From: Streptomyces sp. NBC_00554
Lineage (GTDB): Bacteria > Actinomycetota > Actinomycetes > Streptomycetales > Streptomycetaceae
NCBI RefSeq assembly: GCF_041431135.1
Contig: NZ_CP107799.1
Coordinates: forward strand, 5,580,001 to 5,644,000
Length of the DNA stretch: 64,000 nt
Direction of reading: 5' to 3'
Translations under genes and position numbers: made by a program
Notes under the pieces: generated by a model
Seen by the model: the letters and a program-made list of their open reading frames with translations, nothing else
Database searches by the model: none
What the model was told of the DNA's origin: nothing
Shown here: positions 33,375-41,454 of the stretch, piece after piece
How the letters are laid out: each line of letters opens with the position of its first letter
How positions within the stretch are numbered: the stretch's first letter is position 1

Positions 33375-34381
33375 GCGTGATGGCGGGCGGCGACCAGTGG
33401 ATGCGCCCGCAGCTTGCCCTTCAGCTCGTTGAAGCCGTACTCGGCGAAGAGCGGATTCGCCGGGTCGGTCGTCACGCCGGGCGCGGCGGAAGCGTACGGG
33501 AAGGGCGGCGGCTCGACACGGGCGTCGAGGCGCGGGTTGTAGAAGAAGGGCACGGAGAACCGCTCGGTGGCACCGGGCGGACTCACCACCCGGTGGTTGG
33601 TGGCCAGCAGATACCCATTGGTGGCCACCTCCAACAGCTCGCCCAGGTTGACCACGAACGCCCCCGGCAGCGGCGGCACATCGTGGAAGAACCCGTCCTC
33701 CCGCTGCACCTGAAGCCCCCCGACCTGATCCTGCAGCAGCAGCGTCAGGAAGCCGTAGTCCTTGTGCGCGCCGACTCCCTGGTCAGCGCCGTCACCCGCG
33801 CTCCCCGGATACCGCACCAGCTTCAGATGCGGATGGGCGCGCGATCCGAAGACGGGCTCGTAGAAGTCGGCGGGCGCCCCGATCGCGGTCAGCAGCTCGC
33901 GCAGCAGCCGCGCCGAGACGGCACTGAGCCGGTCGATCCACGCCAGCGCGGCGACCCGCAGCTCCGGCAGTGCGTCCGGCCACTGGTTGGGTCCCTGCAG
34001 CCACCAGTACGCCGGCTCACCCGCCCCGGGTGTCCGGGCGGCCCGCTCCGCCCCTATGTCGAGCTGGTCCCGCCAGTCCCTGCCGCCTCCCGTGACCTCG
34101 TCTCCCGTACGCGTATACCCGCGGAAGTGCGGCGAGTTGACGTTGTCGATCGCCAGCCGGTCGGCCTCGGGAAGCGCGAAGAAGCGCCGCATGGCGCGCA
34201 ACAGGGCGTCGGTCTCACCGGCGGTCACCCCGTGCCCGACGAGCTGGAAGAACCCCACGTCATGGGCGGCACTGTGCAACTGCGCGTGCAGCAGCGCACG
34301 CGCCTGCGGCCCGCGATCGGCGGCGGAGAGATCGATGATCGGAAGCTGCTGGTACGAGAAGGAGGACGTGTTCGTCGTCAT
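33353..34381 (-). CDS. Isopenicillin N synthase-like Fe(II)/2-oxoglutarate dioxygenase
   Basis: This 342-residue double-stranded beta-helix oxygenase has a DIOX_N start (LPIIDLSAADRG; VGFFQLVGHGV). The iron triad is HxD in VGAHKDYGFLTLL plus His in ATNHRVVSPP, and the 2-oxoglutarate/substrate arginine lies in RFSVPFF. It resembles the general IPNS-family oxygenases of actinomycetes rather than a beta-lactam enzyme; no NRPS is nearby. ATG 34381 lacks a clear ribosome site. The substrate is unknown. Confidence 0.9.
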   Translation of the reverse strand: MTTNTSSFSYQQLPIIDLSAADRGPQARALLHAQLHSAAHDVGFFQLVGHGVTAGETDALLRAMRRFFALPEADRLAIDNVNSPHFRGYTRTGDEVTGGGRDWRDQLDIGAERAARTPGAGEPAYWWLQGPNQWPDALPELRVAALAWIDRLSAVSARLLRELLTAIGAPADFYEPVFGSRAHPHLKLVRYPGSAGDGADQGVGAHKDYGFLTLLLQDQVGGLQVQREDGFFHDVPPLPGAFVVNLGELLEVATNGYLLATNHRVVSPPGATERFSVPFFYNPRLDARVEPPPFPYASAAPGVTTDPANPLFAEYGFNELKGKLRAHPLVAARHHAELLTPA

Positions 34382-35099
34382 GGTGTGCGTCCGCGAGATG
34401 TACGGGTGCCCGGGCGGCCGCCAGGGATGGGGCGGGGTCCACGGGTGCCGAGCGAAAAGAGATGAGGGGGCCGAGGTCAGACGGAACCCGGACACCCCAT
34501 GCTCGTGACGCGGACGTAGTCCACGTGGCGGCGTCGAACGAGCAGCGGAAGCATGCGCCAAGAGTACTGCGGAACCTCGGATTCCCAGGTGCCCCACCTC
34601 ACACACCACCGGAACGCAGGCGACCCGCGAGCTCTGGTCCCTCCGCCGTGCGGCGAAGGAGCCGGCCGGACTTACCGGCGAGCCCGCGGGTCGGGTGACT
34701 GCTGGAGATTGGGCCGGCTGCGCGCACAGATCACGCGCTGGTCCGGCACCGCACTGGATGTGGTGACGGGCCGCTAGCCCGCAGCCACCTCGCTCGTCCG
34801 GTTGCCATGCATCTGCCGGATCACCTCCTTTCGTAGCGTGCGGCCCACCCTAGGAACCGATCGGGCATGGCTCAACCGGTTTTTCGGAAAGGCCGTGGCA
34901 AGGGTTCGCCGGACAGTCGCCGGACAGGGTTCGCTGCTCGTTCGCTGCTCATGGGGCGGGCGGGGCGGAAATCCGGCGTACAACGATTTCGTCCAATCTT
35001 TGGGGAACCAGGTGTGGGCTGGGTCACGTTCGAGTTGAATGATGGTGAGTGAGCGAACTGTCACGCCGTACGTGCGGACGCAGCCTGCAGGGGGTTCAG
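34382..35099. other. 718-bp intergenic region with a mini-ORF only
   Basis: This stretch separates the dioxygenase gene (minus) from the PAS protein gene (plus). Apart from the 12-codon mini-ORF at 34774-34812, I see no gene with normal codon bias. A/T-richer sequence at 34985-35045 probably contains the PAS gene promoter. Confidence 0.6.
34774..34812 (-). CDS. 12-codon mini-ORF behind a perfect Shine-Dalgarno
   Basis: The minus strand reads GAAAGGAGGTGATCC at 34832-34818, a full complement of the 16S rRNA 3' end. Eleven bases after AGGAGG comes ATG 34812, which encodes only MHGNRTSEVAAG before TAG. It lies about 390 bp upstream of the dioxygenase gene on the same strand and could be a leader peptide or a very small protein. 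Function is unknown and expression unproven. Confidence 0.4.
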   Translation of the reverse strand: MHGNRTSEVAAG

Positions 35100-36500
35100 G
35101 TGAGTGCTTCCCGGCGTAGTGGGACTACCGATGAGCTGGGGCCGGACGAGCCCGACCGGGATGGTTCGGATCTTCTTGCCGCGCTCCTCGACGGGATGGA
35201 CGCGGCGTTGTGCGCCTTTGACGCCGATGGGGTCGTGACGCACTGGAACCGTGAGGCCGAGCGGATTCTCGGGTGGACGGCCGCGGAGGCCGTGGGGCGG
35301 CAGGGGTTCGCCGGGTGGGCCGTGCGGACCGCCGACGCCGAGGAGGTCGAGGGGCGGCTGCTGTCCGCCATGGAGGCTCCCGGGCGGCAGGTGAACGAGT
35401 TCGCCCTCCTCACCAAGGACGGCGGGCGAGTCCTCGTACGGACCCAGTCGGCCGCAGTGCGCGGCCCTGACGGGAAGCCCGCCGGGGTGTACTGCGCCTT
35501 CAGCGAGGTGCACGCGCAGATCGATCTGGAGCGGTCCATCGCCCTCAGCGAGGCGCTGTTCGAGGACGCCAGCTGGGGTGTCGTGCTGGTGGACGCCGAT
35601 CTGCGGCCGGCCGTGGTCAACGCCCATGCGGCGCGGGCGCTGGGGATCGGGCGTACGGCGGTGCTCGGCCGGCCGCTGGGGGAGTTGCTCTCCCAGGGTG
35701 TCGAGGAGCTGGAGAGCGCGCTCACGCATGTGCTGGCCGAGGGTGCGCCGCCCGCTCCCGCCGAGATGTGGGTGAGCGTGCGGACGCCGGAGGGTGAGAC
35801 GCGCAGGTGCTGGCGGAGCGGGTTCCTGCGGCTCTCCTCGCCGCTCACGGAGGAGCCCGTACCGCTGGGTGTGGGGTGGCTCTTCCAGGATGTGACGGAG
35901 GCCAAGCAGACCGAGCAGGAGGCGGCGCTGCTGCGGTTCCGGGCCAACCAGCTGCACCGGGCGGCGCGGGCCGCGGCCGAGTGCGAGGACCCGGGCGAGG
36001 CGGCCACCGTACATCTGGACTTCTCGCTCGCCGGGTTCGCCGATCACGCGCTGATCGACCGGGTGGCGGGGGGTTCGGTGGTCGACGGTGACACTCCGGT
36101 ACGGCTCGTACGGGCCGCCGCCACGCCCTCCGGGGCGCCGGGGCCGAGCATGCCGACCGGGAAGGCCGGGCTGCCGGTGCGGTACGTGGACGGGCATCCG
36201 GCGCTGCAGTGCGTGGAGCGGGGCGGGGCCGTGCGGGCGAGCGCGAGGGAGACCGACCCGGCGCGGGCGCGTGAGTGGGCCGTGGCACGGCAGTGGCCGC
36301 CGGACTCGGTGCACGCGCTGTGCGCGGTACTGCGCAGCCGGGGGCGGACGCTGGGCGTGGTGACGTTCCTGCGGGGGGCGGGGCGCAGCCAGTTCGAGCG
36401 TACGGATGCGACGTACGCGGAGGATGTGGCCGTACGGATCGCCATGGCGCTGGATCTGGAGGATCTGCAGGGACTGGCGGGCCTGCCGGGGCGCCCCTGA
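35100..36500 (+). CDS. PAS-PAS-GAF signalling protein
   Basis: This 466-residue soluble protein has two PAS domains (about 20-150, containing DGVVTHWNREAERILGWTA, and about 155-275, containing VVLVDADLRPAVVNAHAARA). A divergent GAF-like region follows to the C-terminus. No kinase, phosphatase, GGDEF or DNA-binding domain follows, so it is probably a stand-alone sensor or partner subunit. GTG 35100 lies after AGGGGG with five-base spacing; GTG 35049 is an alternative. Confidence 0.82.
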   Translation: MSASRRSGTTDELGPDEPDRDGSDLLAALLDGMDAALCAFDADGVVTHWNREAERILGWTAAEAVGRQGFAGWAVRTADAEEVEGRLLSAMEAPGRQVNEFALLTKDGGRVLVRTQSAAVRGPDGKPAGVYCAFSEVHAQIDLERSIALSEALFEDASWGVVLVDADLRPAVVNAHAARALGIGRTAVLGRPLGELLSQGVEELESALTHVLAEGAPPAPAEMWVSVRTPEGETRRCWRSGFLRLSSPLTEEPVPLGVGWLFQDVTEAKQTEQEAALLRFRANQLHRAARAAAECEDPGEAATVHLDFSLAGFADHALIDRVAGGSVVDGDTPVRLVRAAATPSGAPGPSMPTGKAGLPVRYVDGHPALQCVERGGAVRASARETDPARAREWAVARQWPPDSVHALCAVLRSRGRTLGVVTFLRGAGRSQFERTDATYAEDVAVRIAMALDLEDLQGLAGLPGRP

Positions 36501-36516
36501 GGGTGCCCCCGCCGGC

Positions 36517-37272
36517 TCAGTACTGGTAGAAGATCCGGTCCCCGTACTCCGTCATCACGCGGTTGTTCCACTCGTGGCCGCCGTCCACGTTGCCCGAGCG
36601 CAGGAGCGGGGGCTCGATGCCGCGGTCGGCCAGGGCGCCCGCCGCCGTGGCCATGACGGCCTGGAGGAGGGCCGTGGTGACGACGGTGGAGGCGGGGCCG
36701 AAGGGGGCCTGGACGGTGTCCTGGGTGAGTTCGGCGTCGCCGACCGGGATCCTCGAGTCGAGGACGATGTCGCAGTGGTCCTTGAGGTAGGTCCCCGAGA
36801 CGTGCCGGGACTCCGTCTCCGTCGTGTACGCGACCGAGGTGACGCCGATGACCTTGAGGCCGAGGGCGCGGGCGCTCATGGCCATCTCGACGGGGAGTGC
36901 GTTGCGGCCGGAGAGGGAGATGATCACGAGCAGGTCGCCGGAGCGGGCGGGGCTGGAGTCCAGGACGACGCTCGCCAGGCCGTCGACCCGTTCCAGGGCC
37001 GAGCCCAGGGTCGCCGGCATGACGTCGACGCCCACGACGCCGGGTACGACGAGCAGGTTCATGAGGGCGAGGCCGCCCGCGCGGTAGACGATGTCCTGGG
37101 CGGCGAGGGAGGAGTGCCCGGCGCCGAACGCGAAGAGTCGTCCACCGGTGGCGACGGTGTCGGCGATCAGGGCTCCGGCCGCCTGGATCTCTCCGGCGTC
37201 CTCGTCCCGCACCTGTTGCAGCAGGCCGATCGCCGCGTCGAAGAACTGTCCGGCCAGCTTGCTGTCGCTCAT
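36517..37272 (-). CDS. SIS-domain sugar phosphate-binding protein (UPF0309-like)
   Basis: This 251-residue SIS protein has the phosphosugar-binding pattern GGRLFAFGAGHSSLAAQD and VIISLSGRNALPVEMA. AAGGGG precedes ATG 37272 by eight bases. Such proteins bind or isomerise amino-sugar phosphates. A DasR-like operator lies in its upstream region, matching a link to N-acetylglucosamine metabolism. It is divergent from dmdR1. Confidence 0.87.
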   Translation of the reverse strand: MSDSKLAGQFFDAAIGLLQQVRDEDAGEIQAAGALIADTVATGGRLFAFGAGHSSLAAQDIVYRAGGLALMNLLVVPGVVGVDVMPATLGSALERVDGLASVVLDSSPARSGDLLVIISLSGRNALPVEMAMSARALGLKVIGVTSVAYTTETESRHVSGTYLKDHCDIVLDSRIPVGDAELTQDTVQAPFGPASTVVTTALLQAVMATAAGALADRGIEPPLLRSGNVDGGHEWNNRVMTEYGDRIFYQY

Positions 37273-37345
37273 CGGCGAAGCCCCTTCGAATTCTCGGCGA
37301 AGTCCCGTCGAAGTCTCGTCACCGTCGACGCGTCGCGGATCACGT

Positions 37346-37361
37346 TGCGGTCTGGACCAGC
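37346..37361. promoter_or_regulatory. Candidate DasR-responsive element (dre)
   Basis: TGCGGTCTGGACCAGC matches the dre consensus (core TGGTCTAGACCA) with a GGTC-TG-GACC palindrome. It lies 74-90 bp upstream of the SIS gene start and about 240 bp upstream of dmdR1. DasR control of dmdR1 has been reported in S. coelicolor; here it is inferred from the site. Confidence 0.6.
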
Positions 37362-37525
37362 GTGCTGTCAATACGGCGGGTGATACCGCGGGCAGTACGT
37401 GGTGCAACGTGACGCGGGGCTCGTATACGGGGCTTTCGCCCGGGTCGGGTCCGCCGTGGAGGGTGTTCGGAGGCACTCGTAACCACGTGGTTTCAACGGC
37501 GAGGCACGCTTGTCAGTGGTATGCG

Positions 37526-38326
37526 TCAGAATTGAGTCCAGGGCCAGCGCACAAGCCGGTGAGCCACGGAGCCTCCGGCAGAGCTAATCGAGGGGCACAC
37601 ATGTCCGGACTGATCGACACCACGGAGATGTATCTCCGCACCATCCTCGAGCTGGAGGAGGAAGGCGTCGTCCCCATGCGCGCCCGGATCGCGGAGCGGC
37701 TGGACCAGAGCGGCCCGACGGTCAGCCAGACGGTGGCGCGCATGGAGCGCGACGGCCTGGTGGCGGTCGCCAGCGACCGGCACCTGGAGTTCACCGACGA
37801 GGGACGGCGGCTGGCCACGCGTGTCATGCGCAAGCACCGGCTCGCGGAGTGCCTCCTCGTCGACGTGATCGGTCTGGAGTGGGAGCAGGTGCACGCCGAG
37901 GCGTGTCGCTGGGAACACGTGATGAGCGAGGCCGTGGAGCGCCGGGTGCTCGAGCTGCTGCGCCACCCGACGGAGTCGCCGTACGGCAACCCCATCCCGG
38001 GCCTGGAGGAGCTGGGCGAGAAGGACAGCGCCGACCCGTTCCTGGACGAGGGCATGGTGTCGCTGGCCGAGCTGGACCCGGGCGTCGACGGCAAGACCGT
38101 GGTCGTACGGCGTATCGGCGAGCCGATCCAGACGGACGCGCAGCTGATGTACACGCTGCGGCGGGCGGGCGTGCAGCCCGGCTCCGTGGTGAGTGTGACG
38201 GAGTCCGCGGGCGGGGTCCTGGTGGGCAGTGGTGGCGAGGCCGCGGAGCTGGAGGCGGACGTCGCTTCCCACGTGTTCGTCGCCAAGCGCTGAGGCGCCG
38301 GAGGGCACGTCAACTACCGCGACCAC
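37526..38326 (-). CDS. Candidate antiparallel Adm-like ORF opposite dmdR1
   Basis: A 266-codon frame runs antisense across all of dmdR1; another of equal length lies at 37513-38313 in a different frame. A gene called adm was reported antiparallel to dmdR1 in S. coelicolor. High-GC genomes generate long antisense frames by chance, and I cannot tell which frame corresponds to adm. It is listed because of the published precedent, not its composition. Confidence 0.25.
   Translation of the reverse strand: MVAVVDVPSGASALGDEHVGSDVRLQLRGLATTAHQDPARGLRHTHHGAGLHARPPQRVHQLRVRLDRLADTPYDHGLAVDARVQLGQRHHALVQERVGAVLLAQLLQARDGVAVRRLRRVAQQLEHPALHGLAHHVFPATRLGVHLLPLQTDHVDEEALREPVLAHDTRGQPPSLVGELQVPVAGDRHQAVALHARHRLADRRAALVQPLRDPGAHGDDAFLLQLEDGAEIHLRGVDQSGHVCPSISSAGGSVAHRLVRWPWTQF
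37601..38293 (+). CDS. dmdR1: Iron-dependent repressor DmdR1 (DtxR/IdeR family)
   Basis: This 230-residue DtxR-family repressor has an N-terminal winged HTH (MRARIAERLDQSGPTVSQTV), a dimerisation/metal domain and a C-terminal SH3-like domain. All metal ligands align with DtxR numbering: M10, H79, E83, H98, C102, E105 and H106. It represses siderophore and iron-uptake genes when Fe(II) is bound. ATG 37601 follows GAGGGG. I found no clear iron box in its own promoter. Confidence 0.95.
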   Translation: MSGLIDTTEMYLRTILELEEEGVVPMRARIAERLDQSGPTVSQTVARMERDGLVAVASDRHLEFTDEGRRLATRVMRKHRLAECLLVDVIGLEWEQVHAEACRWEHVMSEAVERRVLELLRHPTESPYGNPIPGLEELGEKDSADPFLDEGMVSLAELDPGVDGKTVVVRRIGEPIQTDAQLMYTLRRAGVQPGSVVSVTESAGGVLVGSGGEAAELEADVASHVFVAKR

Positions 38327-38513
38327 AGAGGCAGTTGTGACGTCTGCGTGACCTCACCGAAACCAAGATTCAGTGTGCAGAATCGCAGCGCTGGGACCAT
38401 TTGCGTGCGAGGCTGTCGCGTGAGGCATATGACCTGAGAGCTCTTGACCGTGTCCGAGAGCGATGGCGCGCGGTCGGGGAGGGGGCGGAAGGATGTGCCG
38501 CAGTTGTGGAGAG

Positions 38514-38541
38514 GGCCCCGGCGCCGATTGGCGCCGGGGCC
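38514..38541. terminator. Strong hairpin downstream of dmdR1
   Basis: GGCCCCGGCGCC (38514-38525) pairs perfectly with 38530-38541 around a GATT loop. It lies 220 bp after the dmdR1 stop, implying either a long 3' UTR or an intervening small transcript. Confidence 0.7.
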
Positions 38542-38768
38542 TGTCCTCCCCTGTACTGACCCGGAGCCCCGAGCTCCCAGGGTCATTCCCTTCGGACCGG
38601 TTTCCCCGAGCGGCCCGCCCCCCGCTGAAGATCTCCCCTCGGCGGAGGCGGTCAATCCTTGAGCATGGTCACTCGAACGAGGGGTGTTGCCGCCGAGAAA
38701 GGCATTCTCGAATCCCCATTCGATAACGTGGCGGCGTAGTCGGGGTACCACGGGTACTCGCAGGACAG

Positions 38769-38869
38769 CGGTCAGCGAAATCCCAGCAGCAGTCGGCAGA
38801 ATCCGGCAGCGGTCGGCAGAATTCAGCATCGGTCAGCGGCAATCCAGTGCAAGCGGGCAGCAGGAGCAG
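38769..38869. repeat. Degenerate 20-bp tandem repeat upstream of hydrolase
   Basis: Four to five units of about 20 bp with the theme CGGTC(A/G)GC(A/G)GAATCC(A/G)GCA lie end to end at 38769, 38790, 38810, 38830 and 38850. They end about 90 bp before the hydrolase start. They could be decayed slippage repeats or an array of helically phased binding sites. Confidence 0.75.
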
Positions 38870-38960
38870 GGGTACGACGAGGTAGGAAGCGGTACGAGTG
38901 GACCGGCCGGCTCGAGCGGGAGCGAGGCGGTCCGAGCGAGCTAGGGGGGTGCCATTACCT

Positions 38961-39821
38961 GTGGTGCGGCGCATCGACGTGACGGGAGCGGGTGGCGTAC
39001 GCCTCGCCGCCTGGGAGTTCGGGGACCCTCCCAAGACCGAGGAGGTCTCGCGGGCGCCCGGCGTGCTCTTACTGCACGGCCTCATGGGCCGCGCCTCCCA
39101 CTGGGCCTCCACCGCCCGCTGGCTCTCCGAACGGCACCGCGCCGTCGCGCTCGACCAGCGCGGCCACGGCCAGAGCGACAAGCCGCCGGAGGCCGCCTAC
39201 ACCCGTGAGGCATACGTCGAGGACGCCGAGGCCGCTCTCGAACAGCTGGGCCTGGGCCCGGCAGTCCTCATCGGCCATGCCATGGGCGCCCTGACCGCCT
39301 GGCAGCTCGCCGCCAAACGCCCCGATCTCGTCTCCGGTCTGATCATCTGCGACATGCGGGCGTCGGCGCTGGGCGCCGCCTCGCAGCGGGAGTGGGAGGA
39401 CTGGTTCAAGGCCTGGCCCGTTCCCTTCGCGACGCTCGCCGACGTACGCAAGTGGTTCGGCGAGGACGACCCCTGGGTGGAGCGGCCGAATCCGTCCCGC
39501 GGCGAGTTCTACGCCGAGGTGATGCACGAGTCCGCCGACGGCTGGCGCCCGGTCTTCGAGCCCGCGCAGATGCTCAAGTCCCGCCAGACCTGGGTGTACG
39601 ACGCCCACTGGGAGGAGCTCGCGCAGGTCCGGTGCCCCGCCCTGGTCGTACGGGGTCTCGACGGCGAGCTCGGCCGGGCCGAGTCCCAGGAGATGGTCCG
39701 CGTCCTGCCGAACGGCCAGTACGCGGAGGTGGCCGACGCCGGCCACCTCGTGCACTACGACCAGCCGGACGCGTGGCGCGTGGCGATCGAACCGTTCCTG
39801 GACGGGGTCCTGACGCCCTGA
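38961..39821 (+). CDS. Alpha/beta-hydrolase-fold protein with Ala at the nucleophile position
   Basis: This 286-residue alpha/beta-hydrolase has the oxyanion motif LLLHGLMGRASHW, the strand LDQRGHGQSDKP, an acid in RGLDGELG and the catalytic-type histidine in DAGHLVHYDQP. The nucleophile elbow reads GHAMG, with Ala107 (codon GCC, 39279-39281) in place of Ser. It may be inactive as a hydrolase or use other chemistry. GTG 38961 has AGGGGG at good spacing; GTG 38949 is an alternative. Confidence 0.85.
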   Translation: MVRRIDVTGAGGVRLAAWEFGDPPKTEEVSRAPGVLLLHGLMGRASHWASTARWLSERHRAVALDQRGHGQSDKPPEAAYTREAYVEDAEAALEQLGLGPAVLIGHAMGALTAWQLAAKRPDLVSGLIICDMRASALGAASQREWEDWFKAWPVPFATLADVRKWFGEDDPWVERPNPSRGEFYAEVMHESADGWRPVFEPAQMLKSRQTWVYDAHWEELAQVRCPALVVRGLDGELGRAESQEMVRVLPNGQYAEVADAGHLVHYDQPDAWRVAIEPFLDGVLTP

Positions 39822-39844
39822 CGTCCTCAGGTCCTGAGCGTCAG
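39818..39844. terminator. Hairpin between convergent hydrolase and permease genes
   Basis: CTGACG/CGTCAG outer arms (39818-39823, 39839-39844) and CTCAGG/CCTGAG inner arms (39826-39831, 39833-39838) form an interrupted stem. It overlaps both stop-codon regions and probably serves both genes. Confidence 0.6.
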
Positions 39845-41454
39845 CCTTTGCTCACCGCCGTCAGGATCTCCGGCAACCGCGCCGCCGTCCGCGGCGCCGC
39901 CAACCGCAGTCCGCACCACGTGATCAGGGTGCCGTACCCCGCACCCAGCGGCAGCAGCAGCCACATCCACTCGTCGCCGTCCGCCGACGTGTTCAGCCAG
40001 ATCGTGAGAACGATGACGGGAGCGGACAGCAGCGCGGCCGAGATCATGCCGCCGAAGATCGAGATCCAGGCGAGCCCGGCCTGGCCGGGGGCCACGTTCT
40101 TGTAGCCCTCCTGGGGGATCGAGTACGGGAAGCGGGCCGAGGACCACGCGCCGGTCGCCAGCATCGCGCCGAGCAGCGCGAAGGAGAGGCCGAGCACCTC
40201 GGGCAGTGCGCTCCAGTCGTCGAGCATCGCCGTCGTCAGGACGGTCACGAGGGCCGTGTACGGCAGGGTGATCACCAGCAGCGCCAGCGCGCGCCCGCGC
40301 AGTTCGACGTACGCGTCCCGGGTGGACGAGATCGTCATCGCGACCATCCAGAACGCGGACGTGTCCTGCCCGAACTGGTTGTACATCTGGATCCCGAGCA
40401 TCCCGGCCGCGAAGCACGCGAAGTAGATCGAGCCGGTGCCCTGCAGGGCGTTGAACACCGGCACGATCAGCCCGATGGCGAGTGAGGTCACCCAGGCCGC
40501 CTTGGTCTTGGGATCGCGCCACACATAGCGCAGGCTGCGCTCCATGACGGTCCCGGTGCGGCCCGTGGGCAGCAGCCGGCCGAGGCCGGTGGAACCCCGC
40601 TCCCGCGCCGCGGGTTCCGCCGCCTGCAGCGTCGACCCGTCCGGCGAGGTCATCAGCCGGGTCAGGTGATGGGACCAGAGCGCCAGCAGCCCCACCAACG
40701 CGGCCGCACTCAAGGCGAGTTGGGCGGCTCCGATCCCGTACGACCCCTCACTCACCGAATGCACCGCGCCGATCGCCGACGCGGGCGGCACCCAGCTCAG
40801 CACATCCCCCAGCGTGTCGAGCTCGGAGAGTCCGCCCGACGAATTGAGCCGCTGCGCACCGAAGTTGACCACCTGCGCGCCGATCGCGATGAGCAGGCCG
40901 CTGAGCACCGCGAGGTCGCGGCCCCTGCGGCTGGTCAGCAGCCGGATGTTGGCGGCGGCGACGGCGCGTGCGAGGGCCACGCAGACGAGGAGCCCGAGGG
41001 CCGCGGCGACGACGGCGGTGACGTACGCCGCAGTGCCGTGGGCCACGGAGATCACGGATCCGGTGAGCACGCACAGCGTGAACAGCGGTCCGATGCCGAC
41101 GAGTGAGGCCGCGAGCAGCGCCCGTACGAGCGGGCGTGGCCGCAGCGGCAGCATGACCAGGCGGGTCGGGTCGAGCGTCTCGTCGCCGCTGGAGAAGAAG
41201 AGCGGCATCACGGCCCAGCCGAGCGCCAGGAGCGCCACGAGGAGTGCGGCGACGGCGACGGCGTGCGCGTTGCCGCGCAGCGCGATCAGGCCGAGCAGTT
41301 GGAGGGCCCCGAAGAGGAGGACGAGGATGGCTGAGGCGACGTACGCGGCCCGCCGTCCGGCCGACTGCCGCAGCCCGTTGCGCAGGAGCGACAGCTTCAG
41401 CCGTACGACGACGGGTGTGATCGACGCGGCGGAGACACCGGCGTTCGCGCTCAT
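39841..41454 (-). CDS. ABC exporter permease, large membrane protein
   Basis: This 537-residue protein has about twelve hydrophobic segments and no soluble domain. Its start MSANAGVSAASITPVVVRLK lies at ATG 41454, overlapping the ATPase stop by 4 bp. It forms an exporter with the ATPase encoded upstream. The type resembles ABC-2-like transporters of Streptomyces with two six-helix halves. The substrate is unknown. Confidence 0.86.
   Translation of the reverse strand: MSANAGVSAASITPVVVRLKLSLLRNGLRQSAGRRAAYVASAILVLLFGALQLLGLIALRGNAHAVAVAALLVALLALGWAVMPLFFSSGDETLDPTRLVMLPLRPRPLVRALLAASLVGIGPLFTLCVLTGSVISVAHGTAAYVTAVVAAALGLLVCVALARAVAAANIRLLTSRRGRDLAVLSGLLIAIGAQVVNFGAQRLNSSGGLSELDTLGDVLSWVPPASAIGAVHSVSEGSYGIGAAQLALSAAALVGLLALWSHHLTRLMTSPDGSTLQAAEPAARERGSTGLGRLLPTGRTGTVMERSLRYVWRDPKTKAAWVTSLAIGLIVPVFNALQGTGSIYFACFAAGMLGIQMYNQFGQDTSAFWMVAMTISSTRDAYVELRGRALALLVITLPYTALVTVLTTAMLDDWSALPEVLGLSFALLGAMLATGAWSSARFPYSIPQEGYKNVAPGQAGLAWISIFGGMISAALLSAPVIVLTIWLNTSADGDEWMWLLLPLGAGYGTLITWCGLRLAAPRTAARLPEILTAVSKG

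Larger units (their letters stand above)
38294..38960. other. 667-bp intergenic region with hairpin and tandem repeats
   Basis: No convincing gene lies here. The stretch holds a strong hairpin at 38514-38541 and a degenerate tandem repeat at 38769-38869. Short plus-strand frames (for example 38463-38726) lack a good start site and coding bias. Confidence 0.65.

Noticed and set aside
33353..34381. Isopenicillin N synthase of a beta-lactam pathway
   Set aside because: No ACV synthetase or other beta-lactam genes are present; general IPNS-family oxygenases are common in actinomycetes.
34818..34832. Fragment of the 16S rRNA 3' end (GGATCACCTCCTTTC on the plus strand)
   Set aside because: No further rRNA similarity on either side; the minus-strand reading as a ribosome-binding site with an adjacent ATG explains it better.
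34867..35052. 61-codon plus-strand ORF whose stop overlaps an alternative GTG start of the PAS gene
   Set aside because: It has a poor ribosome site and weak codon bias, and lies in a probable promoter region.
37273..37600. Iron box controlling dmdR1
   Set aside because: I searched the divergent region for a TTAGGTTAGGCTAACCTAA-like palindrome and found none.
37091..37600. Upstream extension of the dmdR1 reading frame
   Set aside because: It runs over the SIS gene and promoter; ATG 37601 has a good ribosome site and gives exact DtxR ligand numbering.
38463..38726. Small plus-strand ORF with MCRSCGEGP
   Set aside because: It overlaps a strong hairpin, lacks a good ribosome site, and has no recognisable domain.
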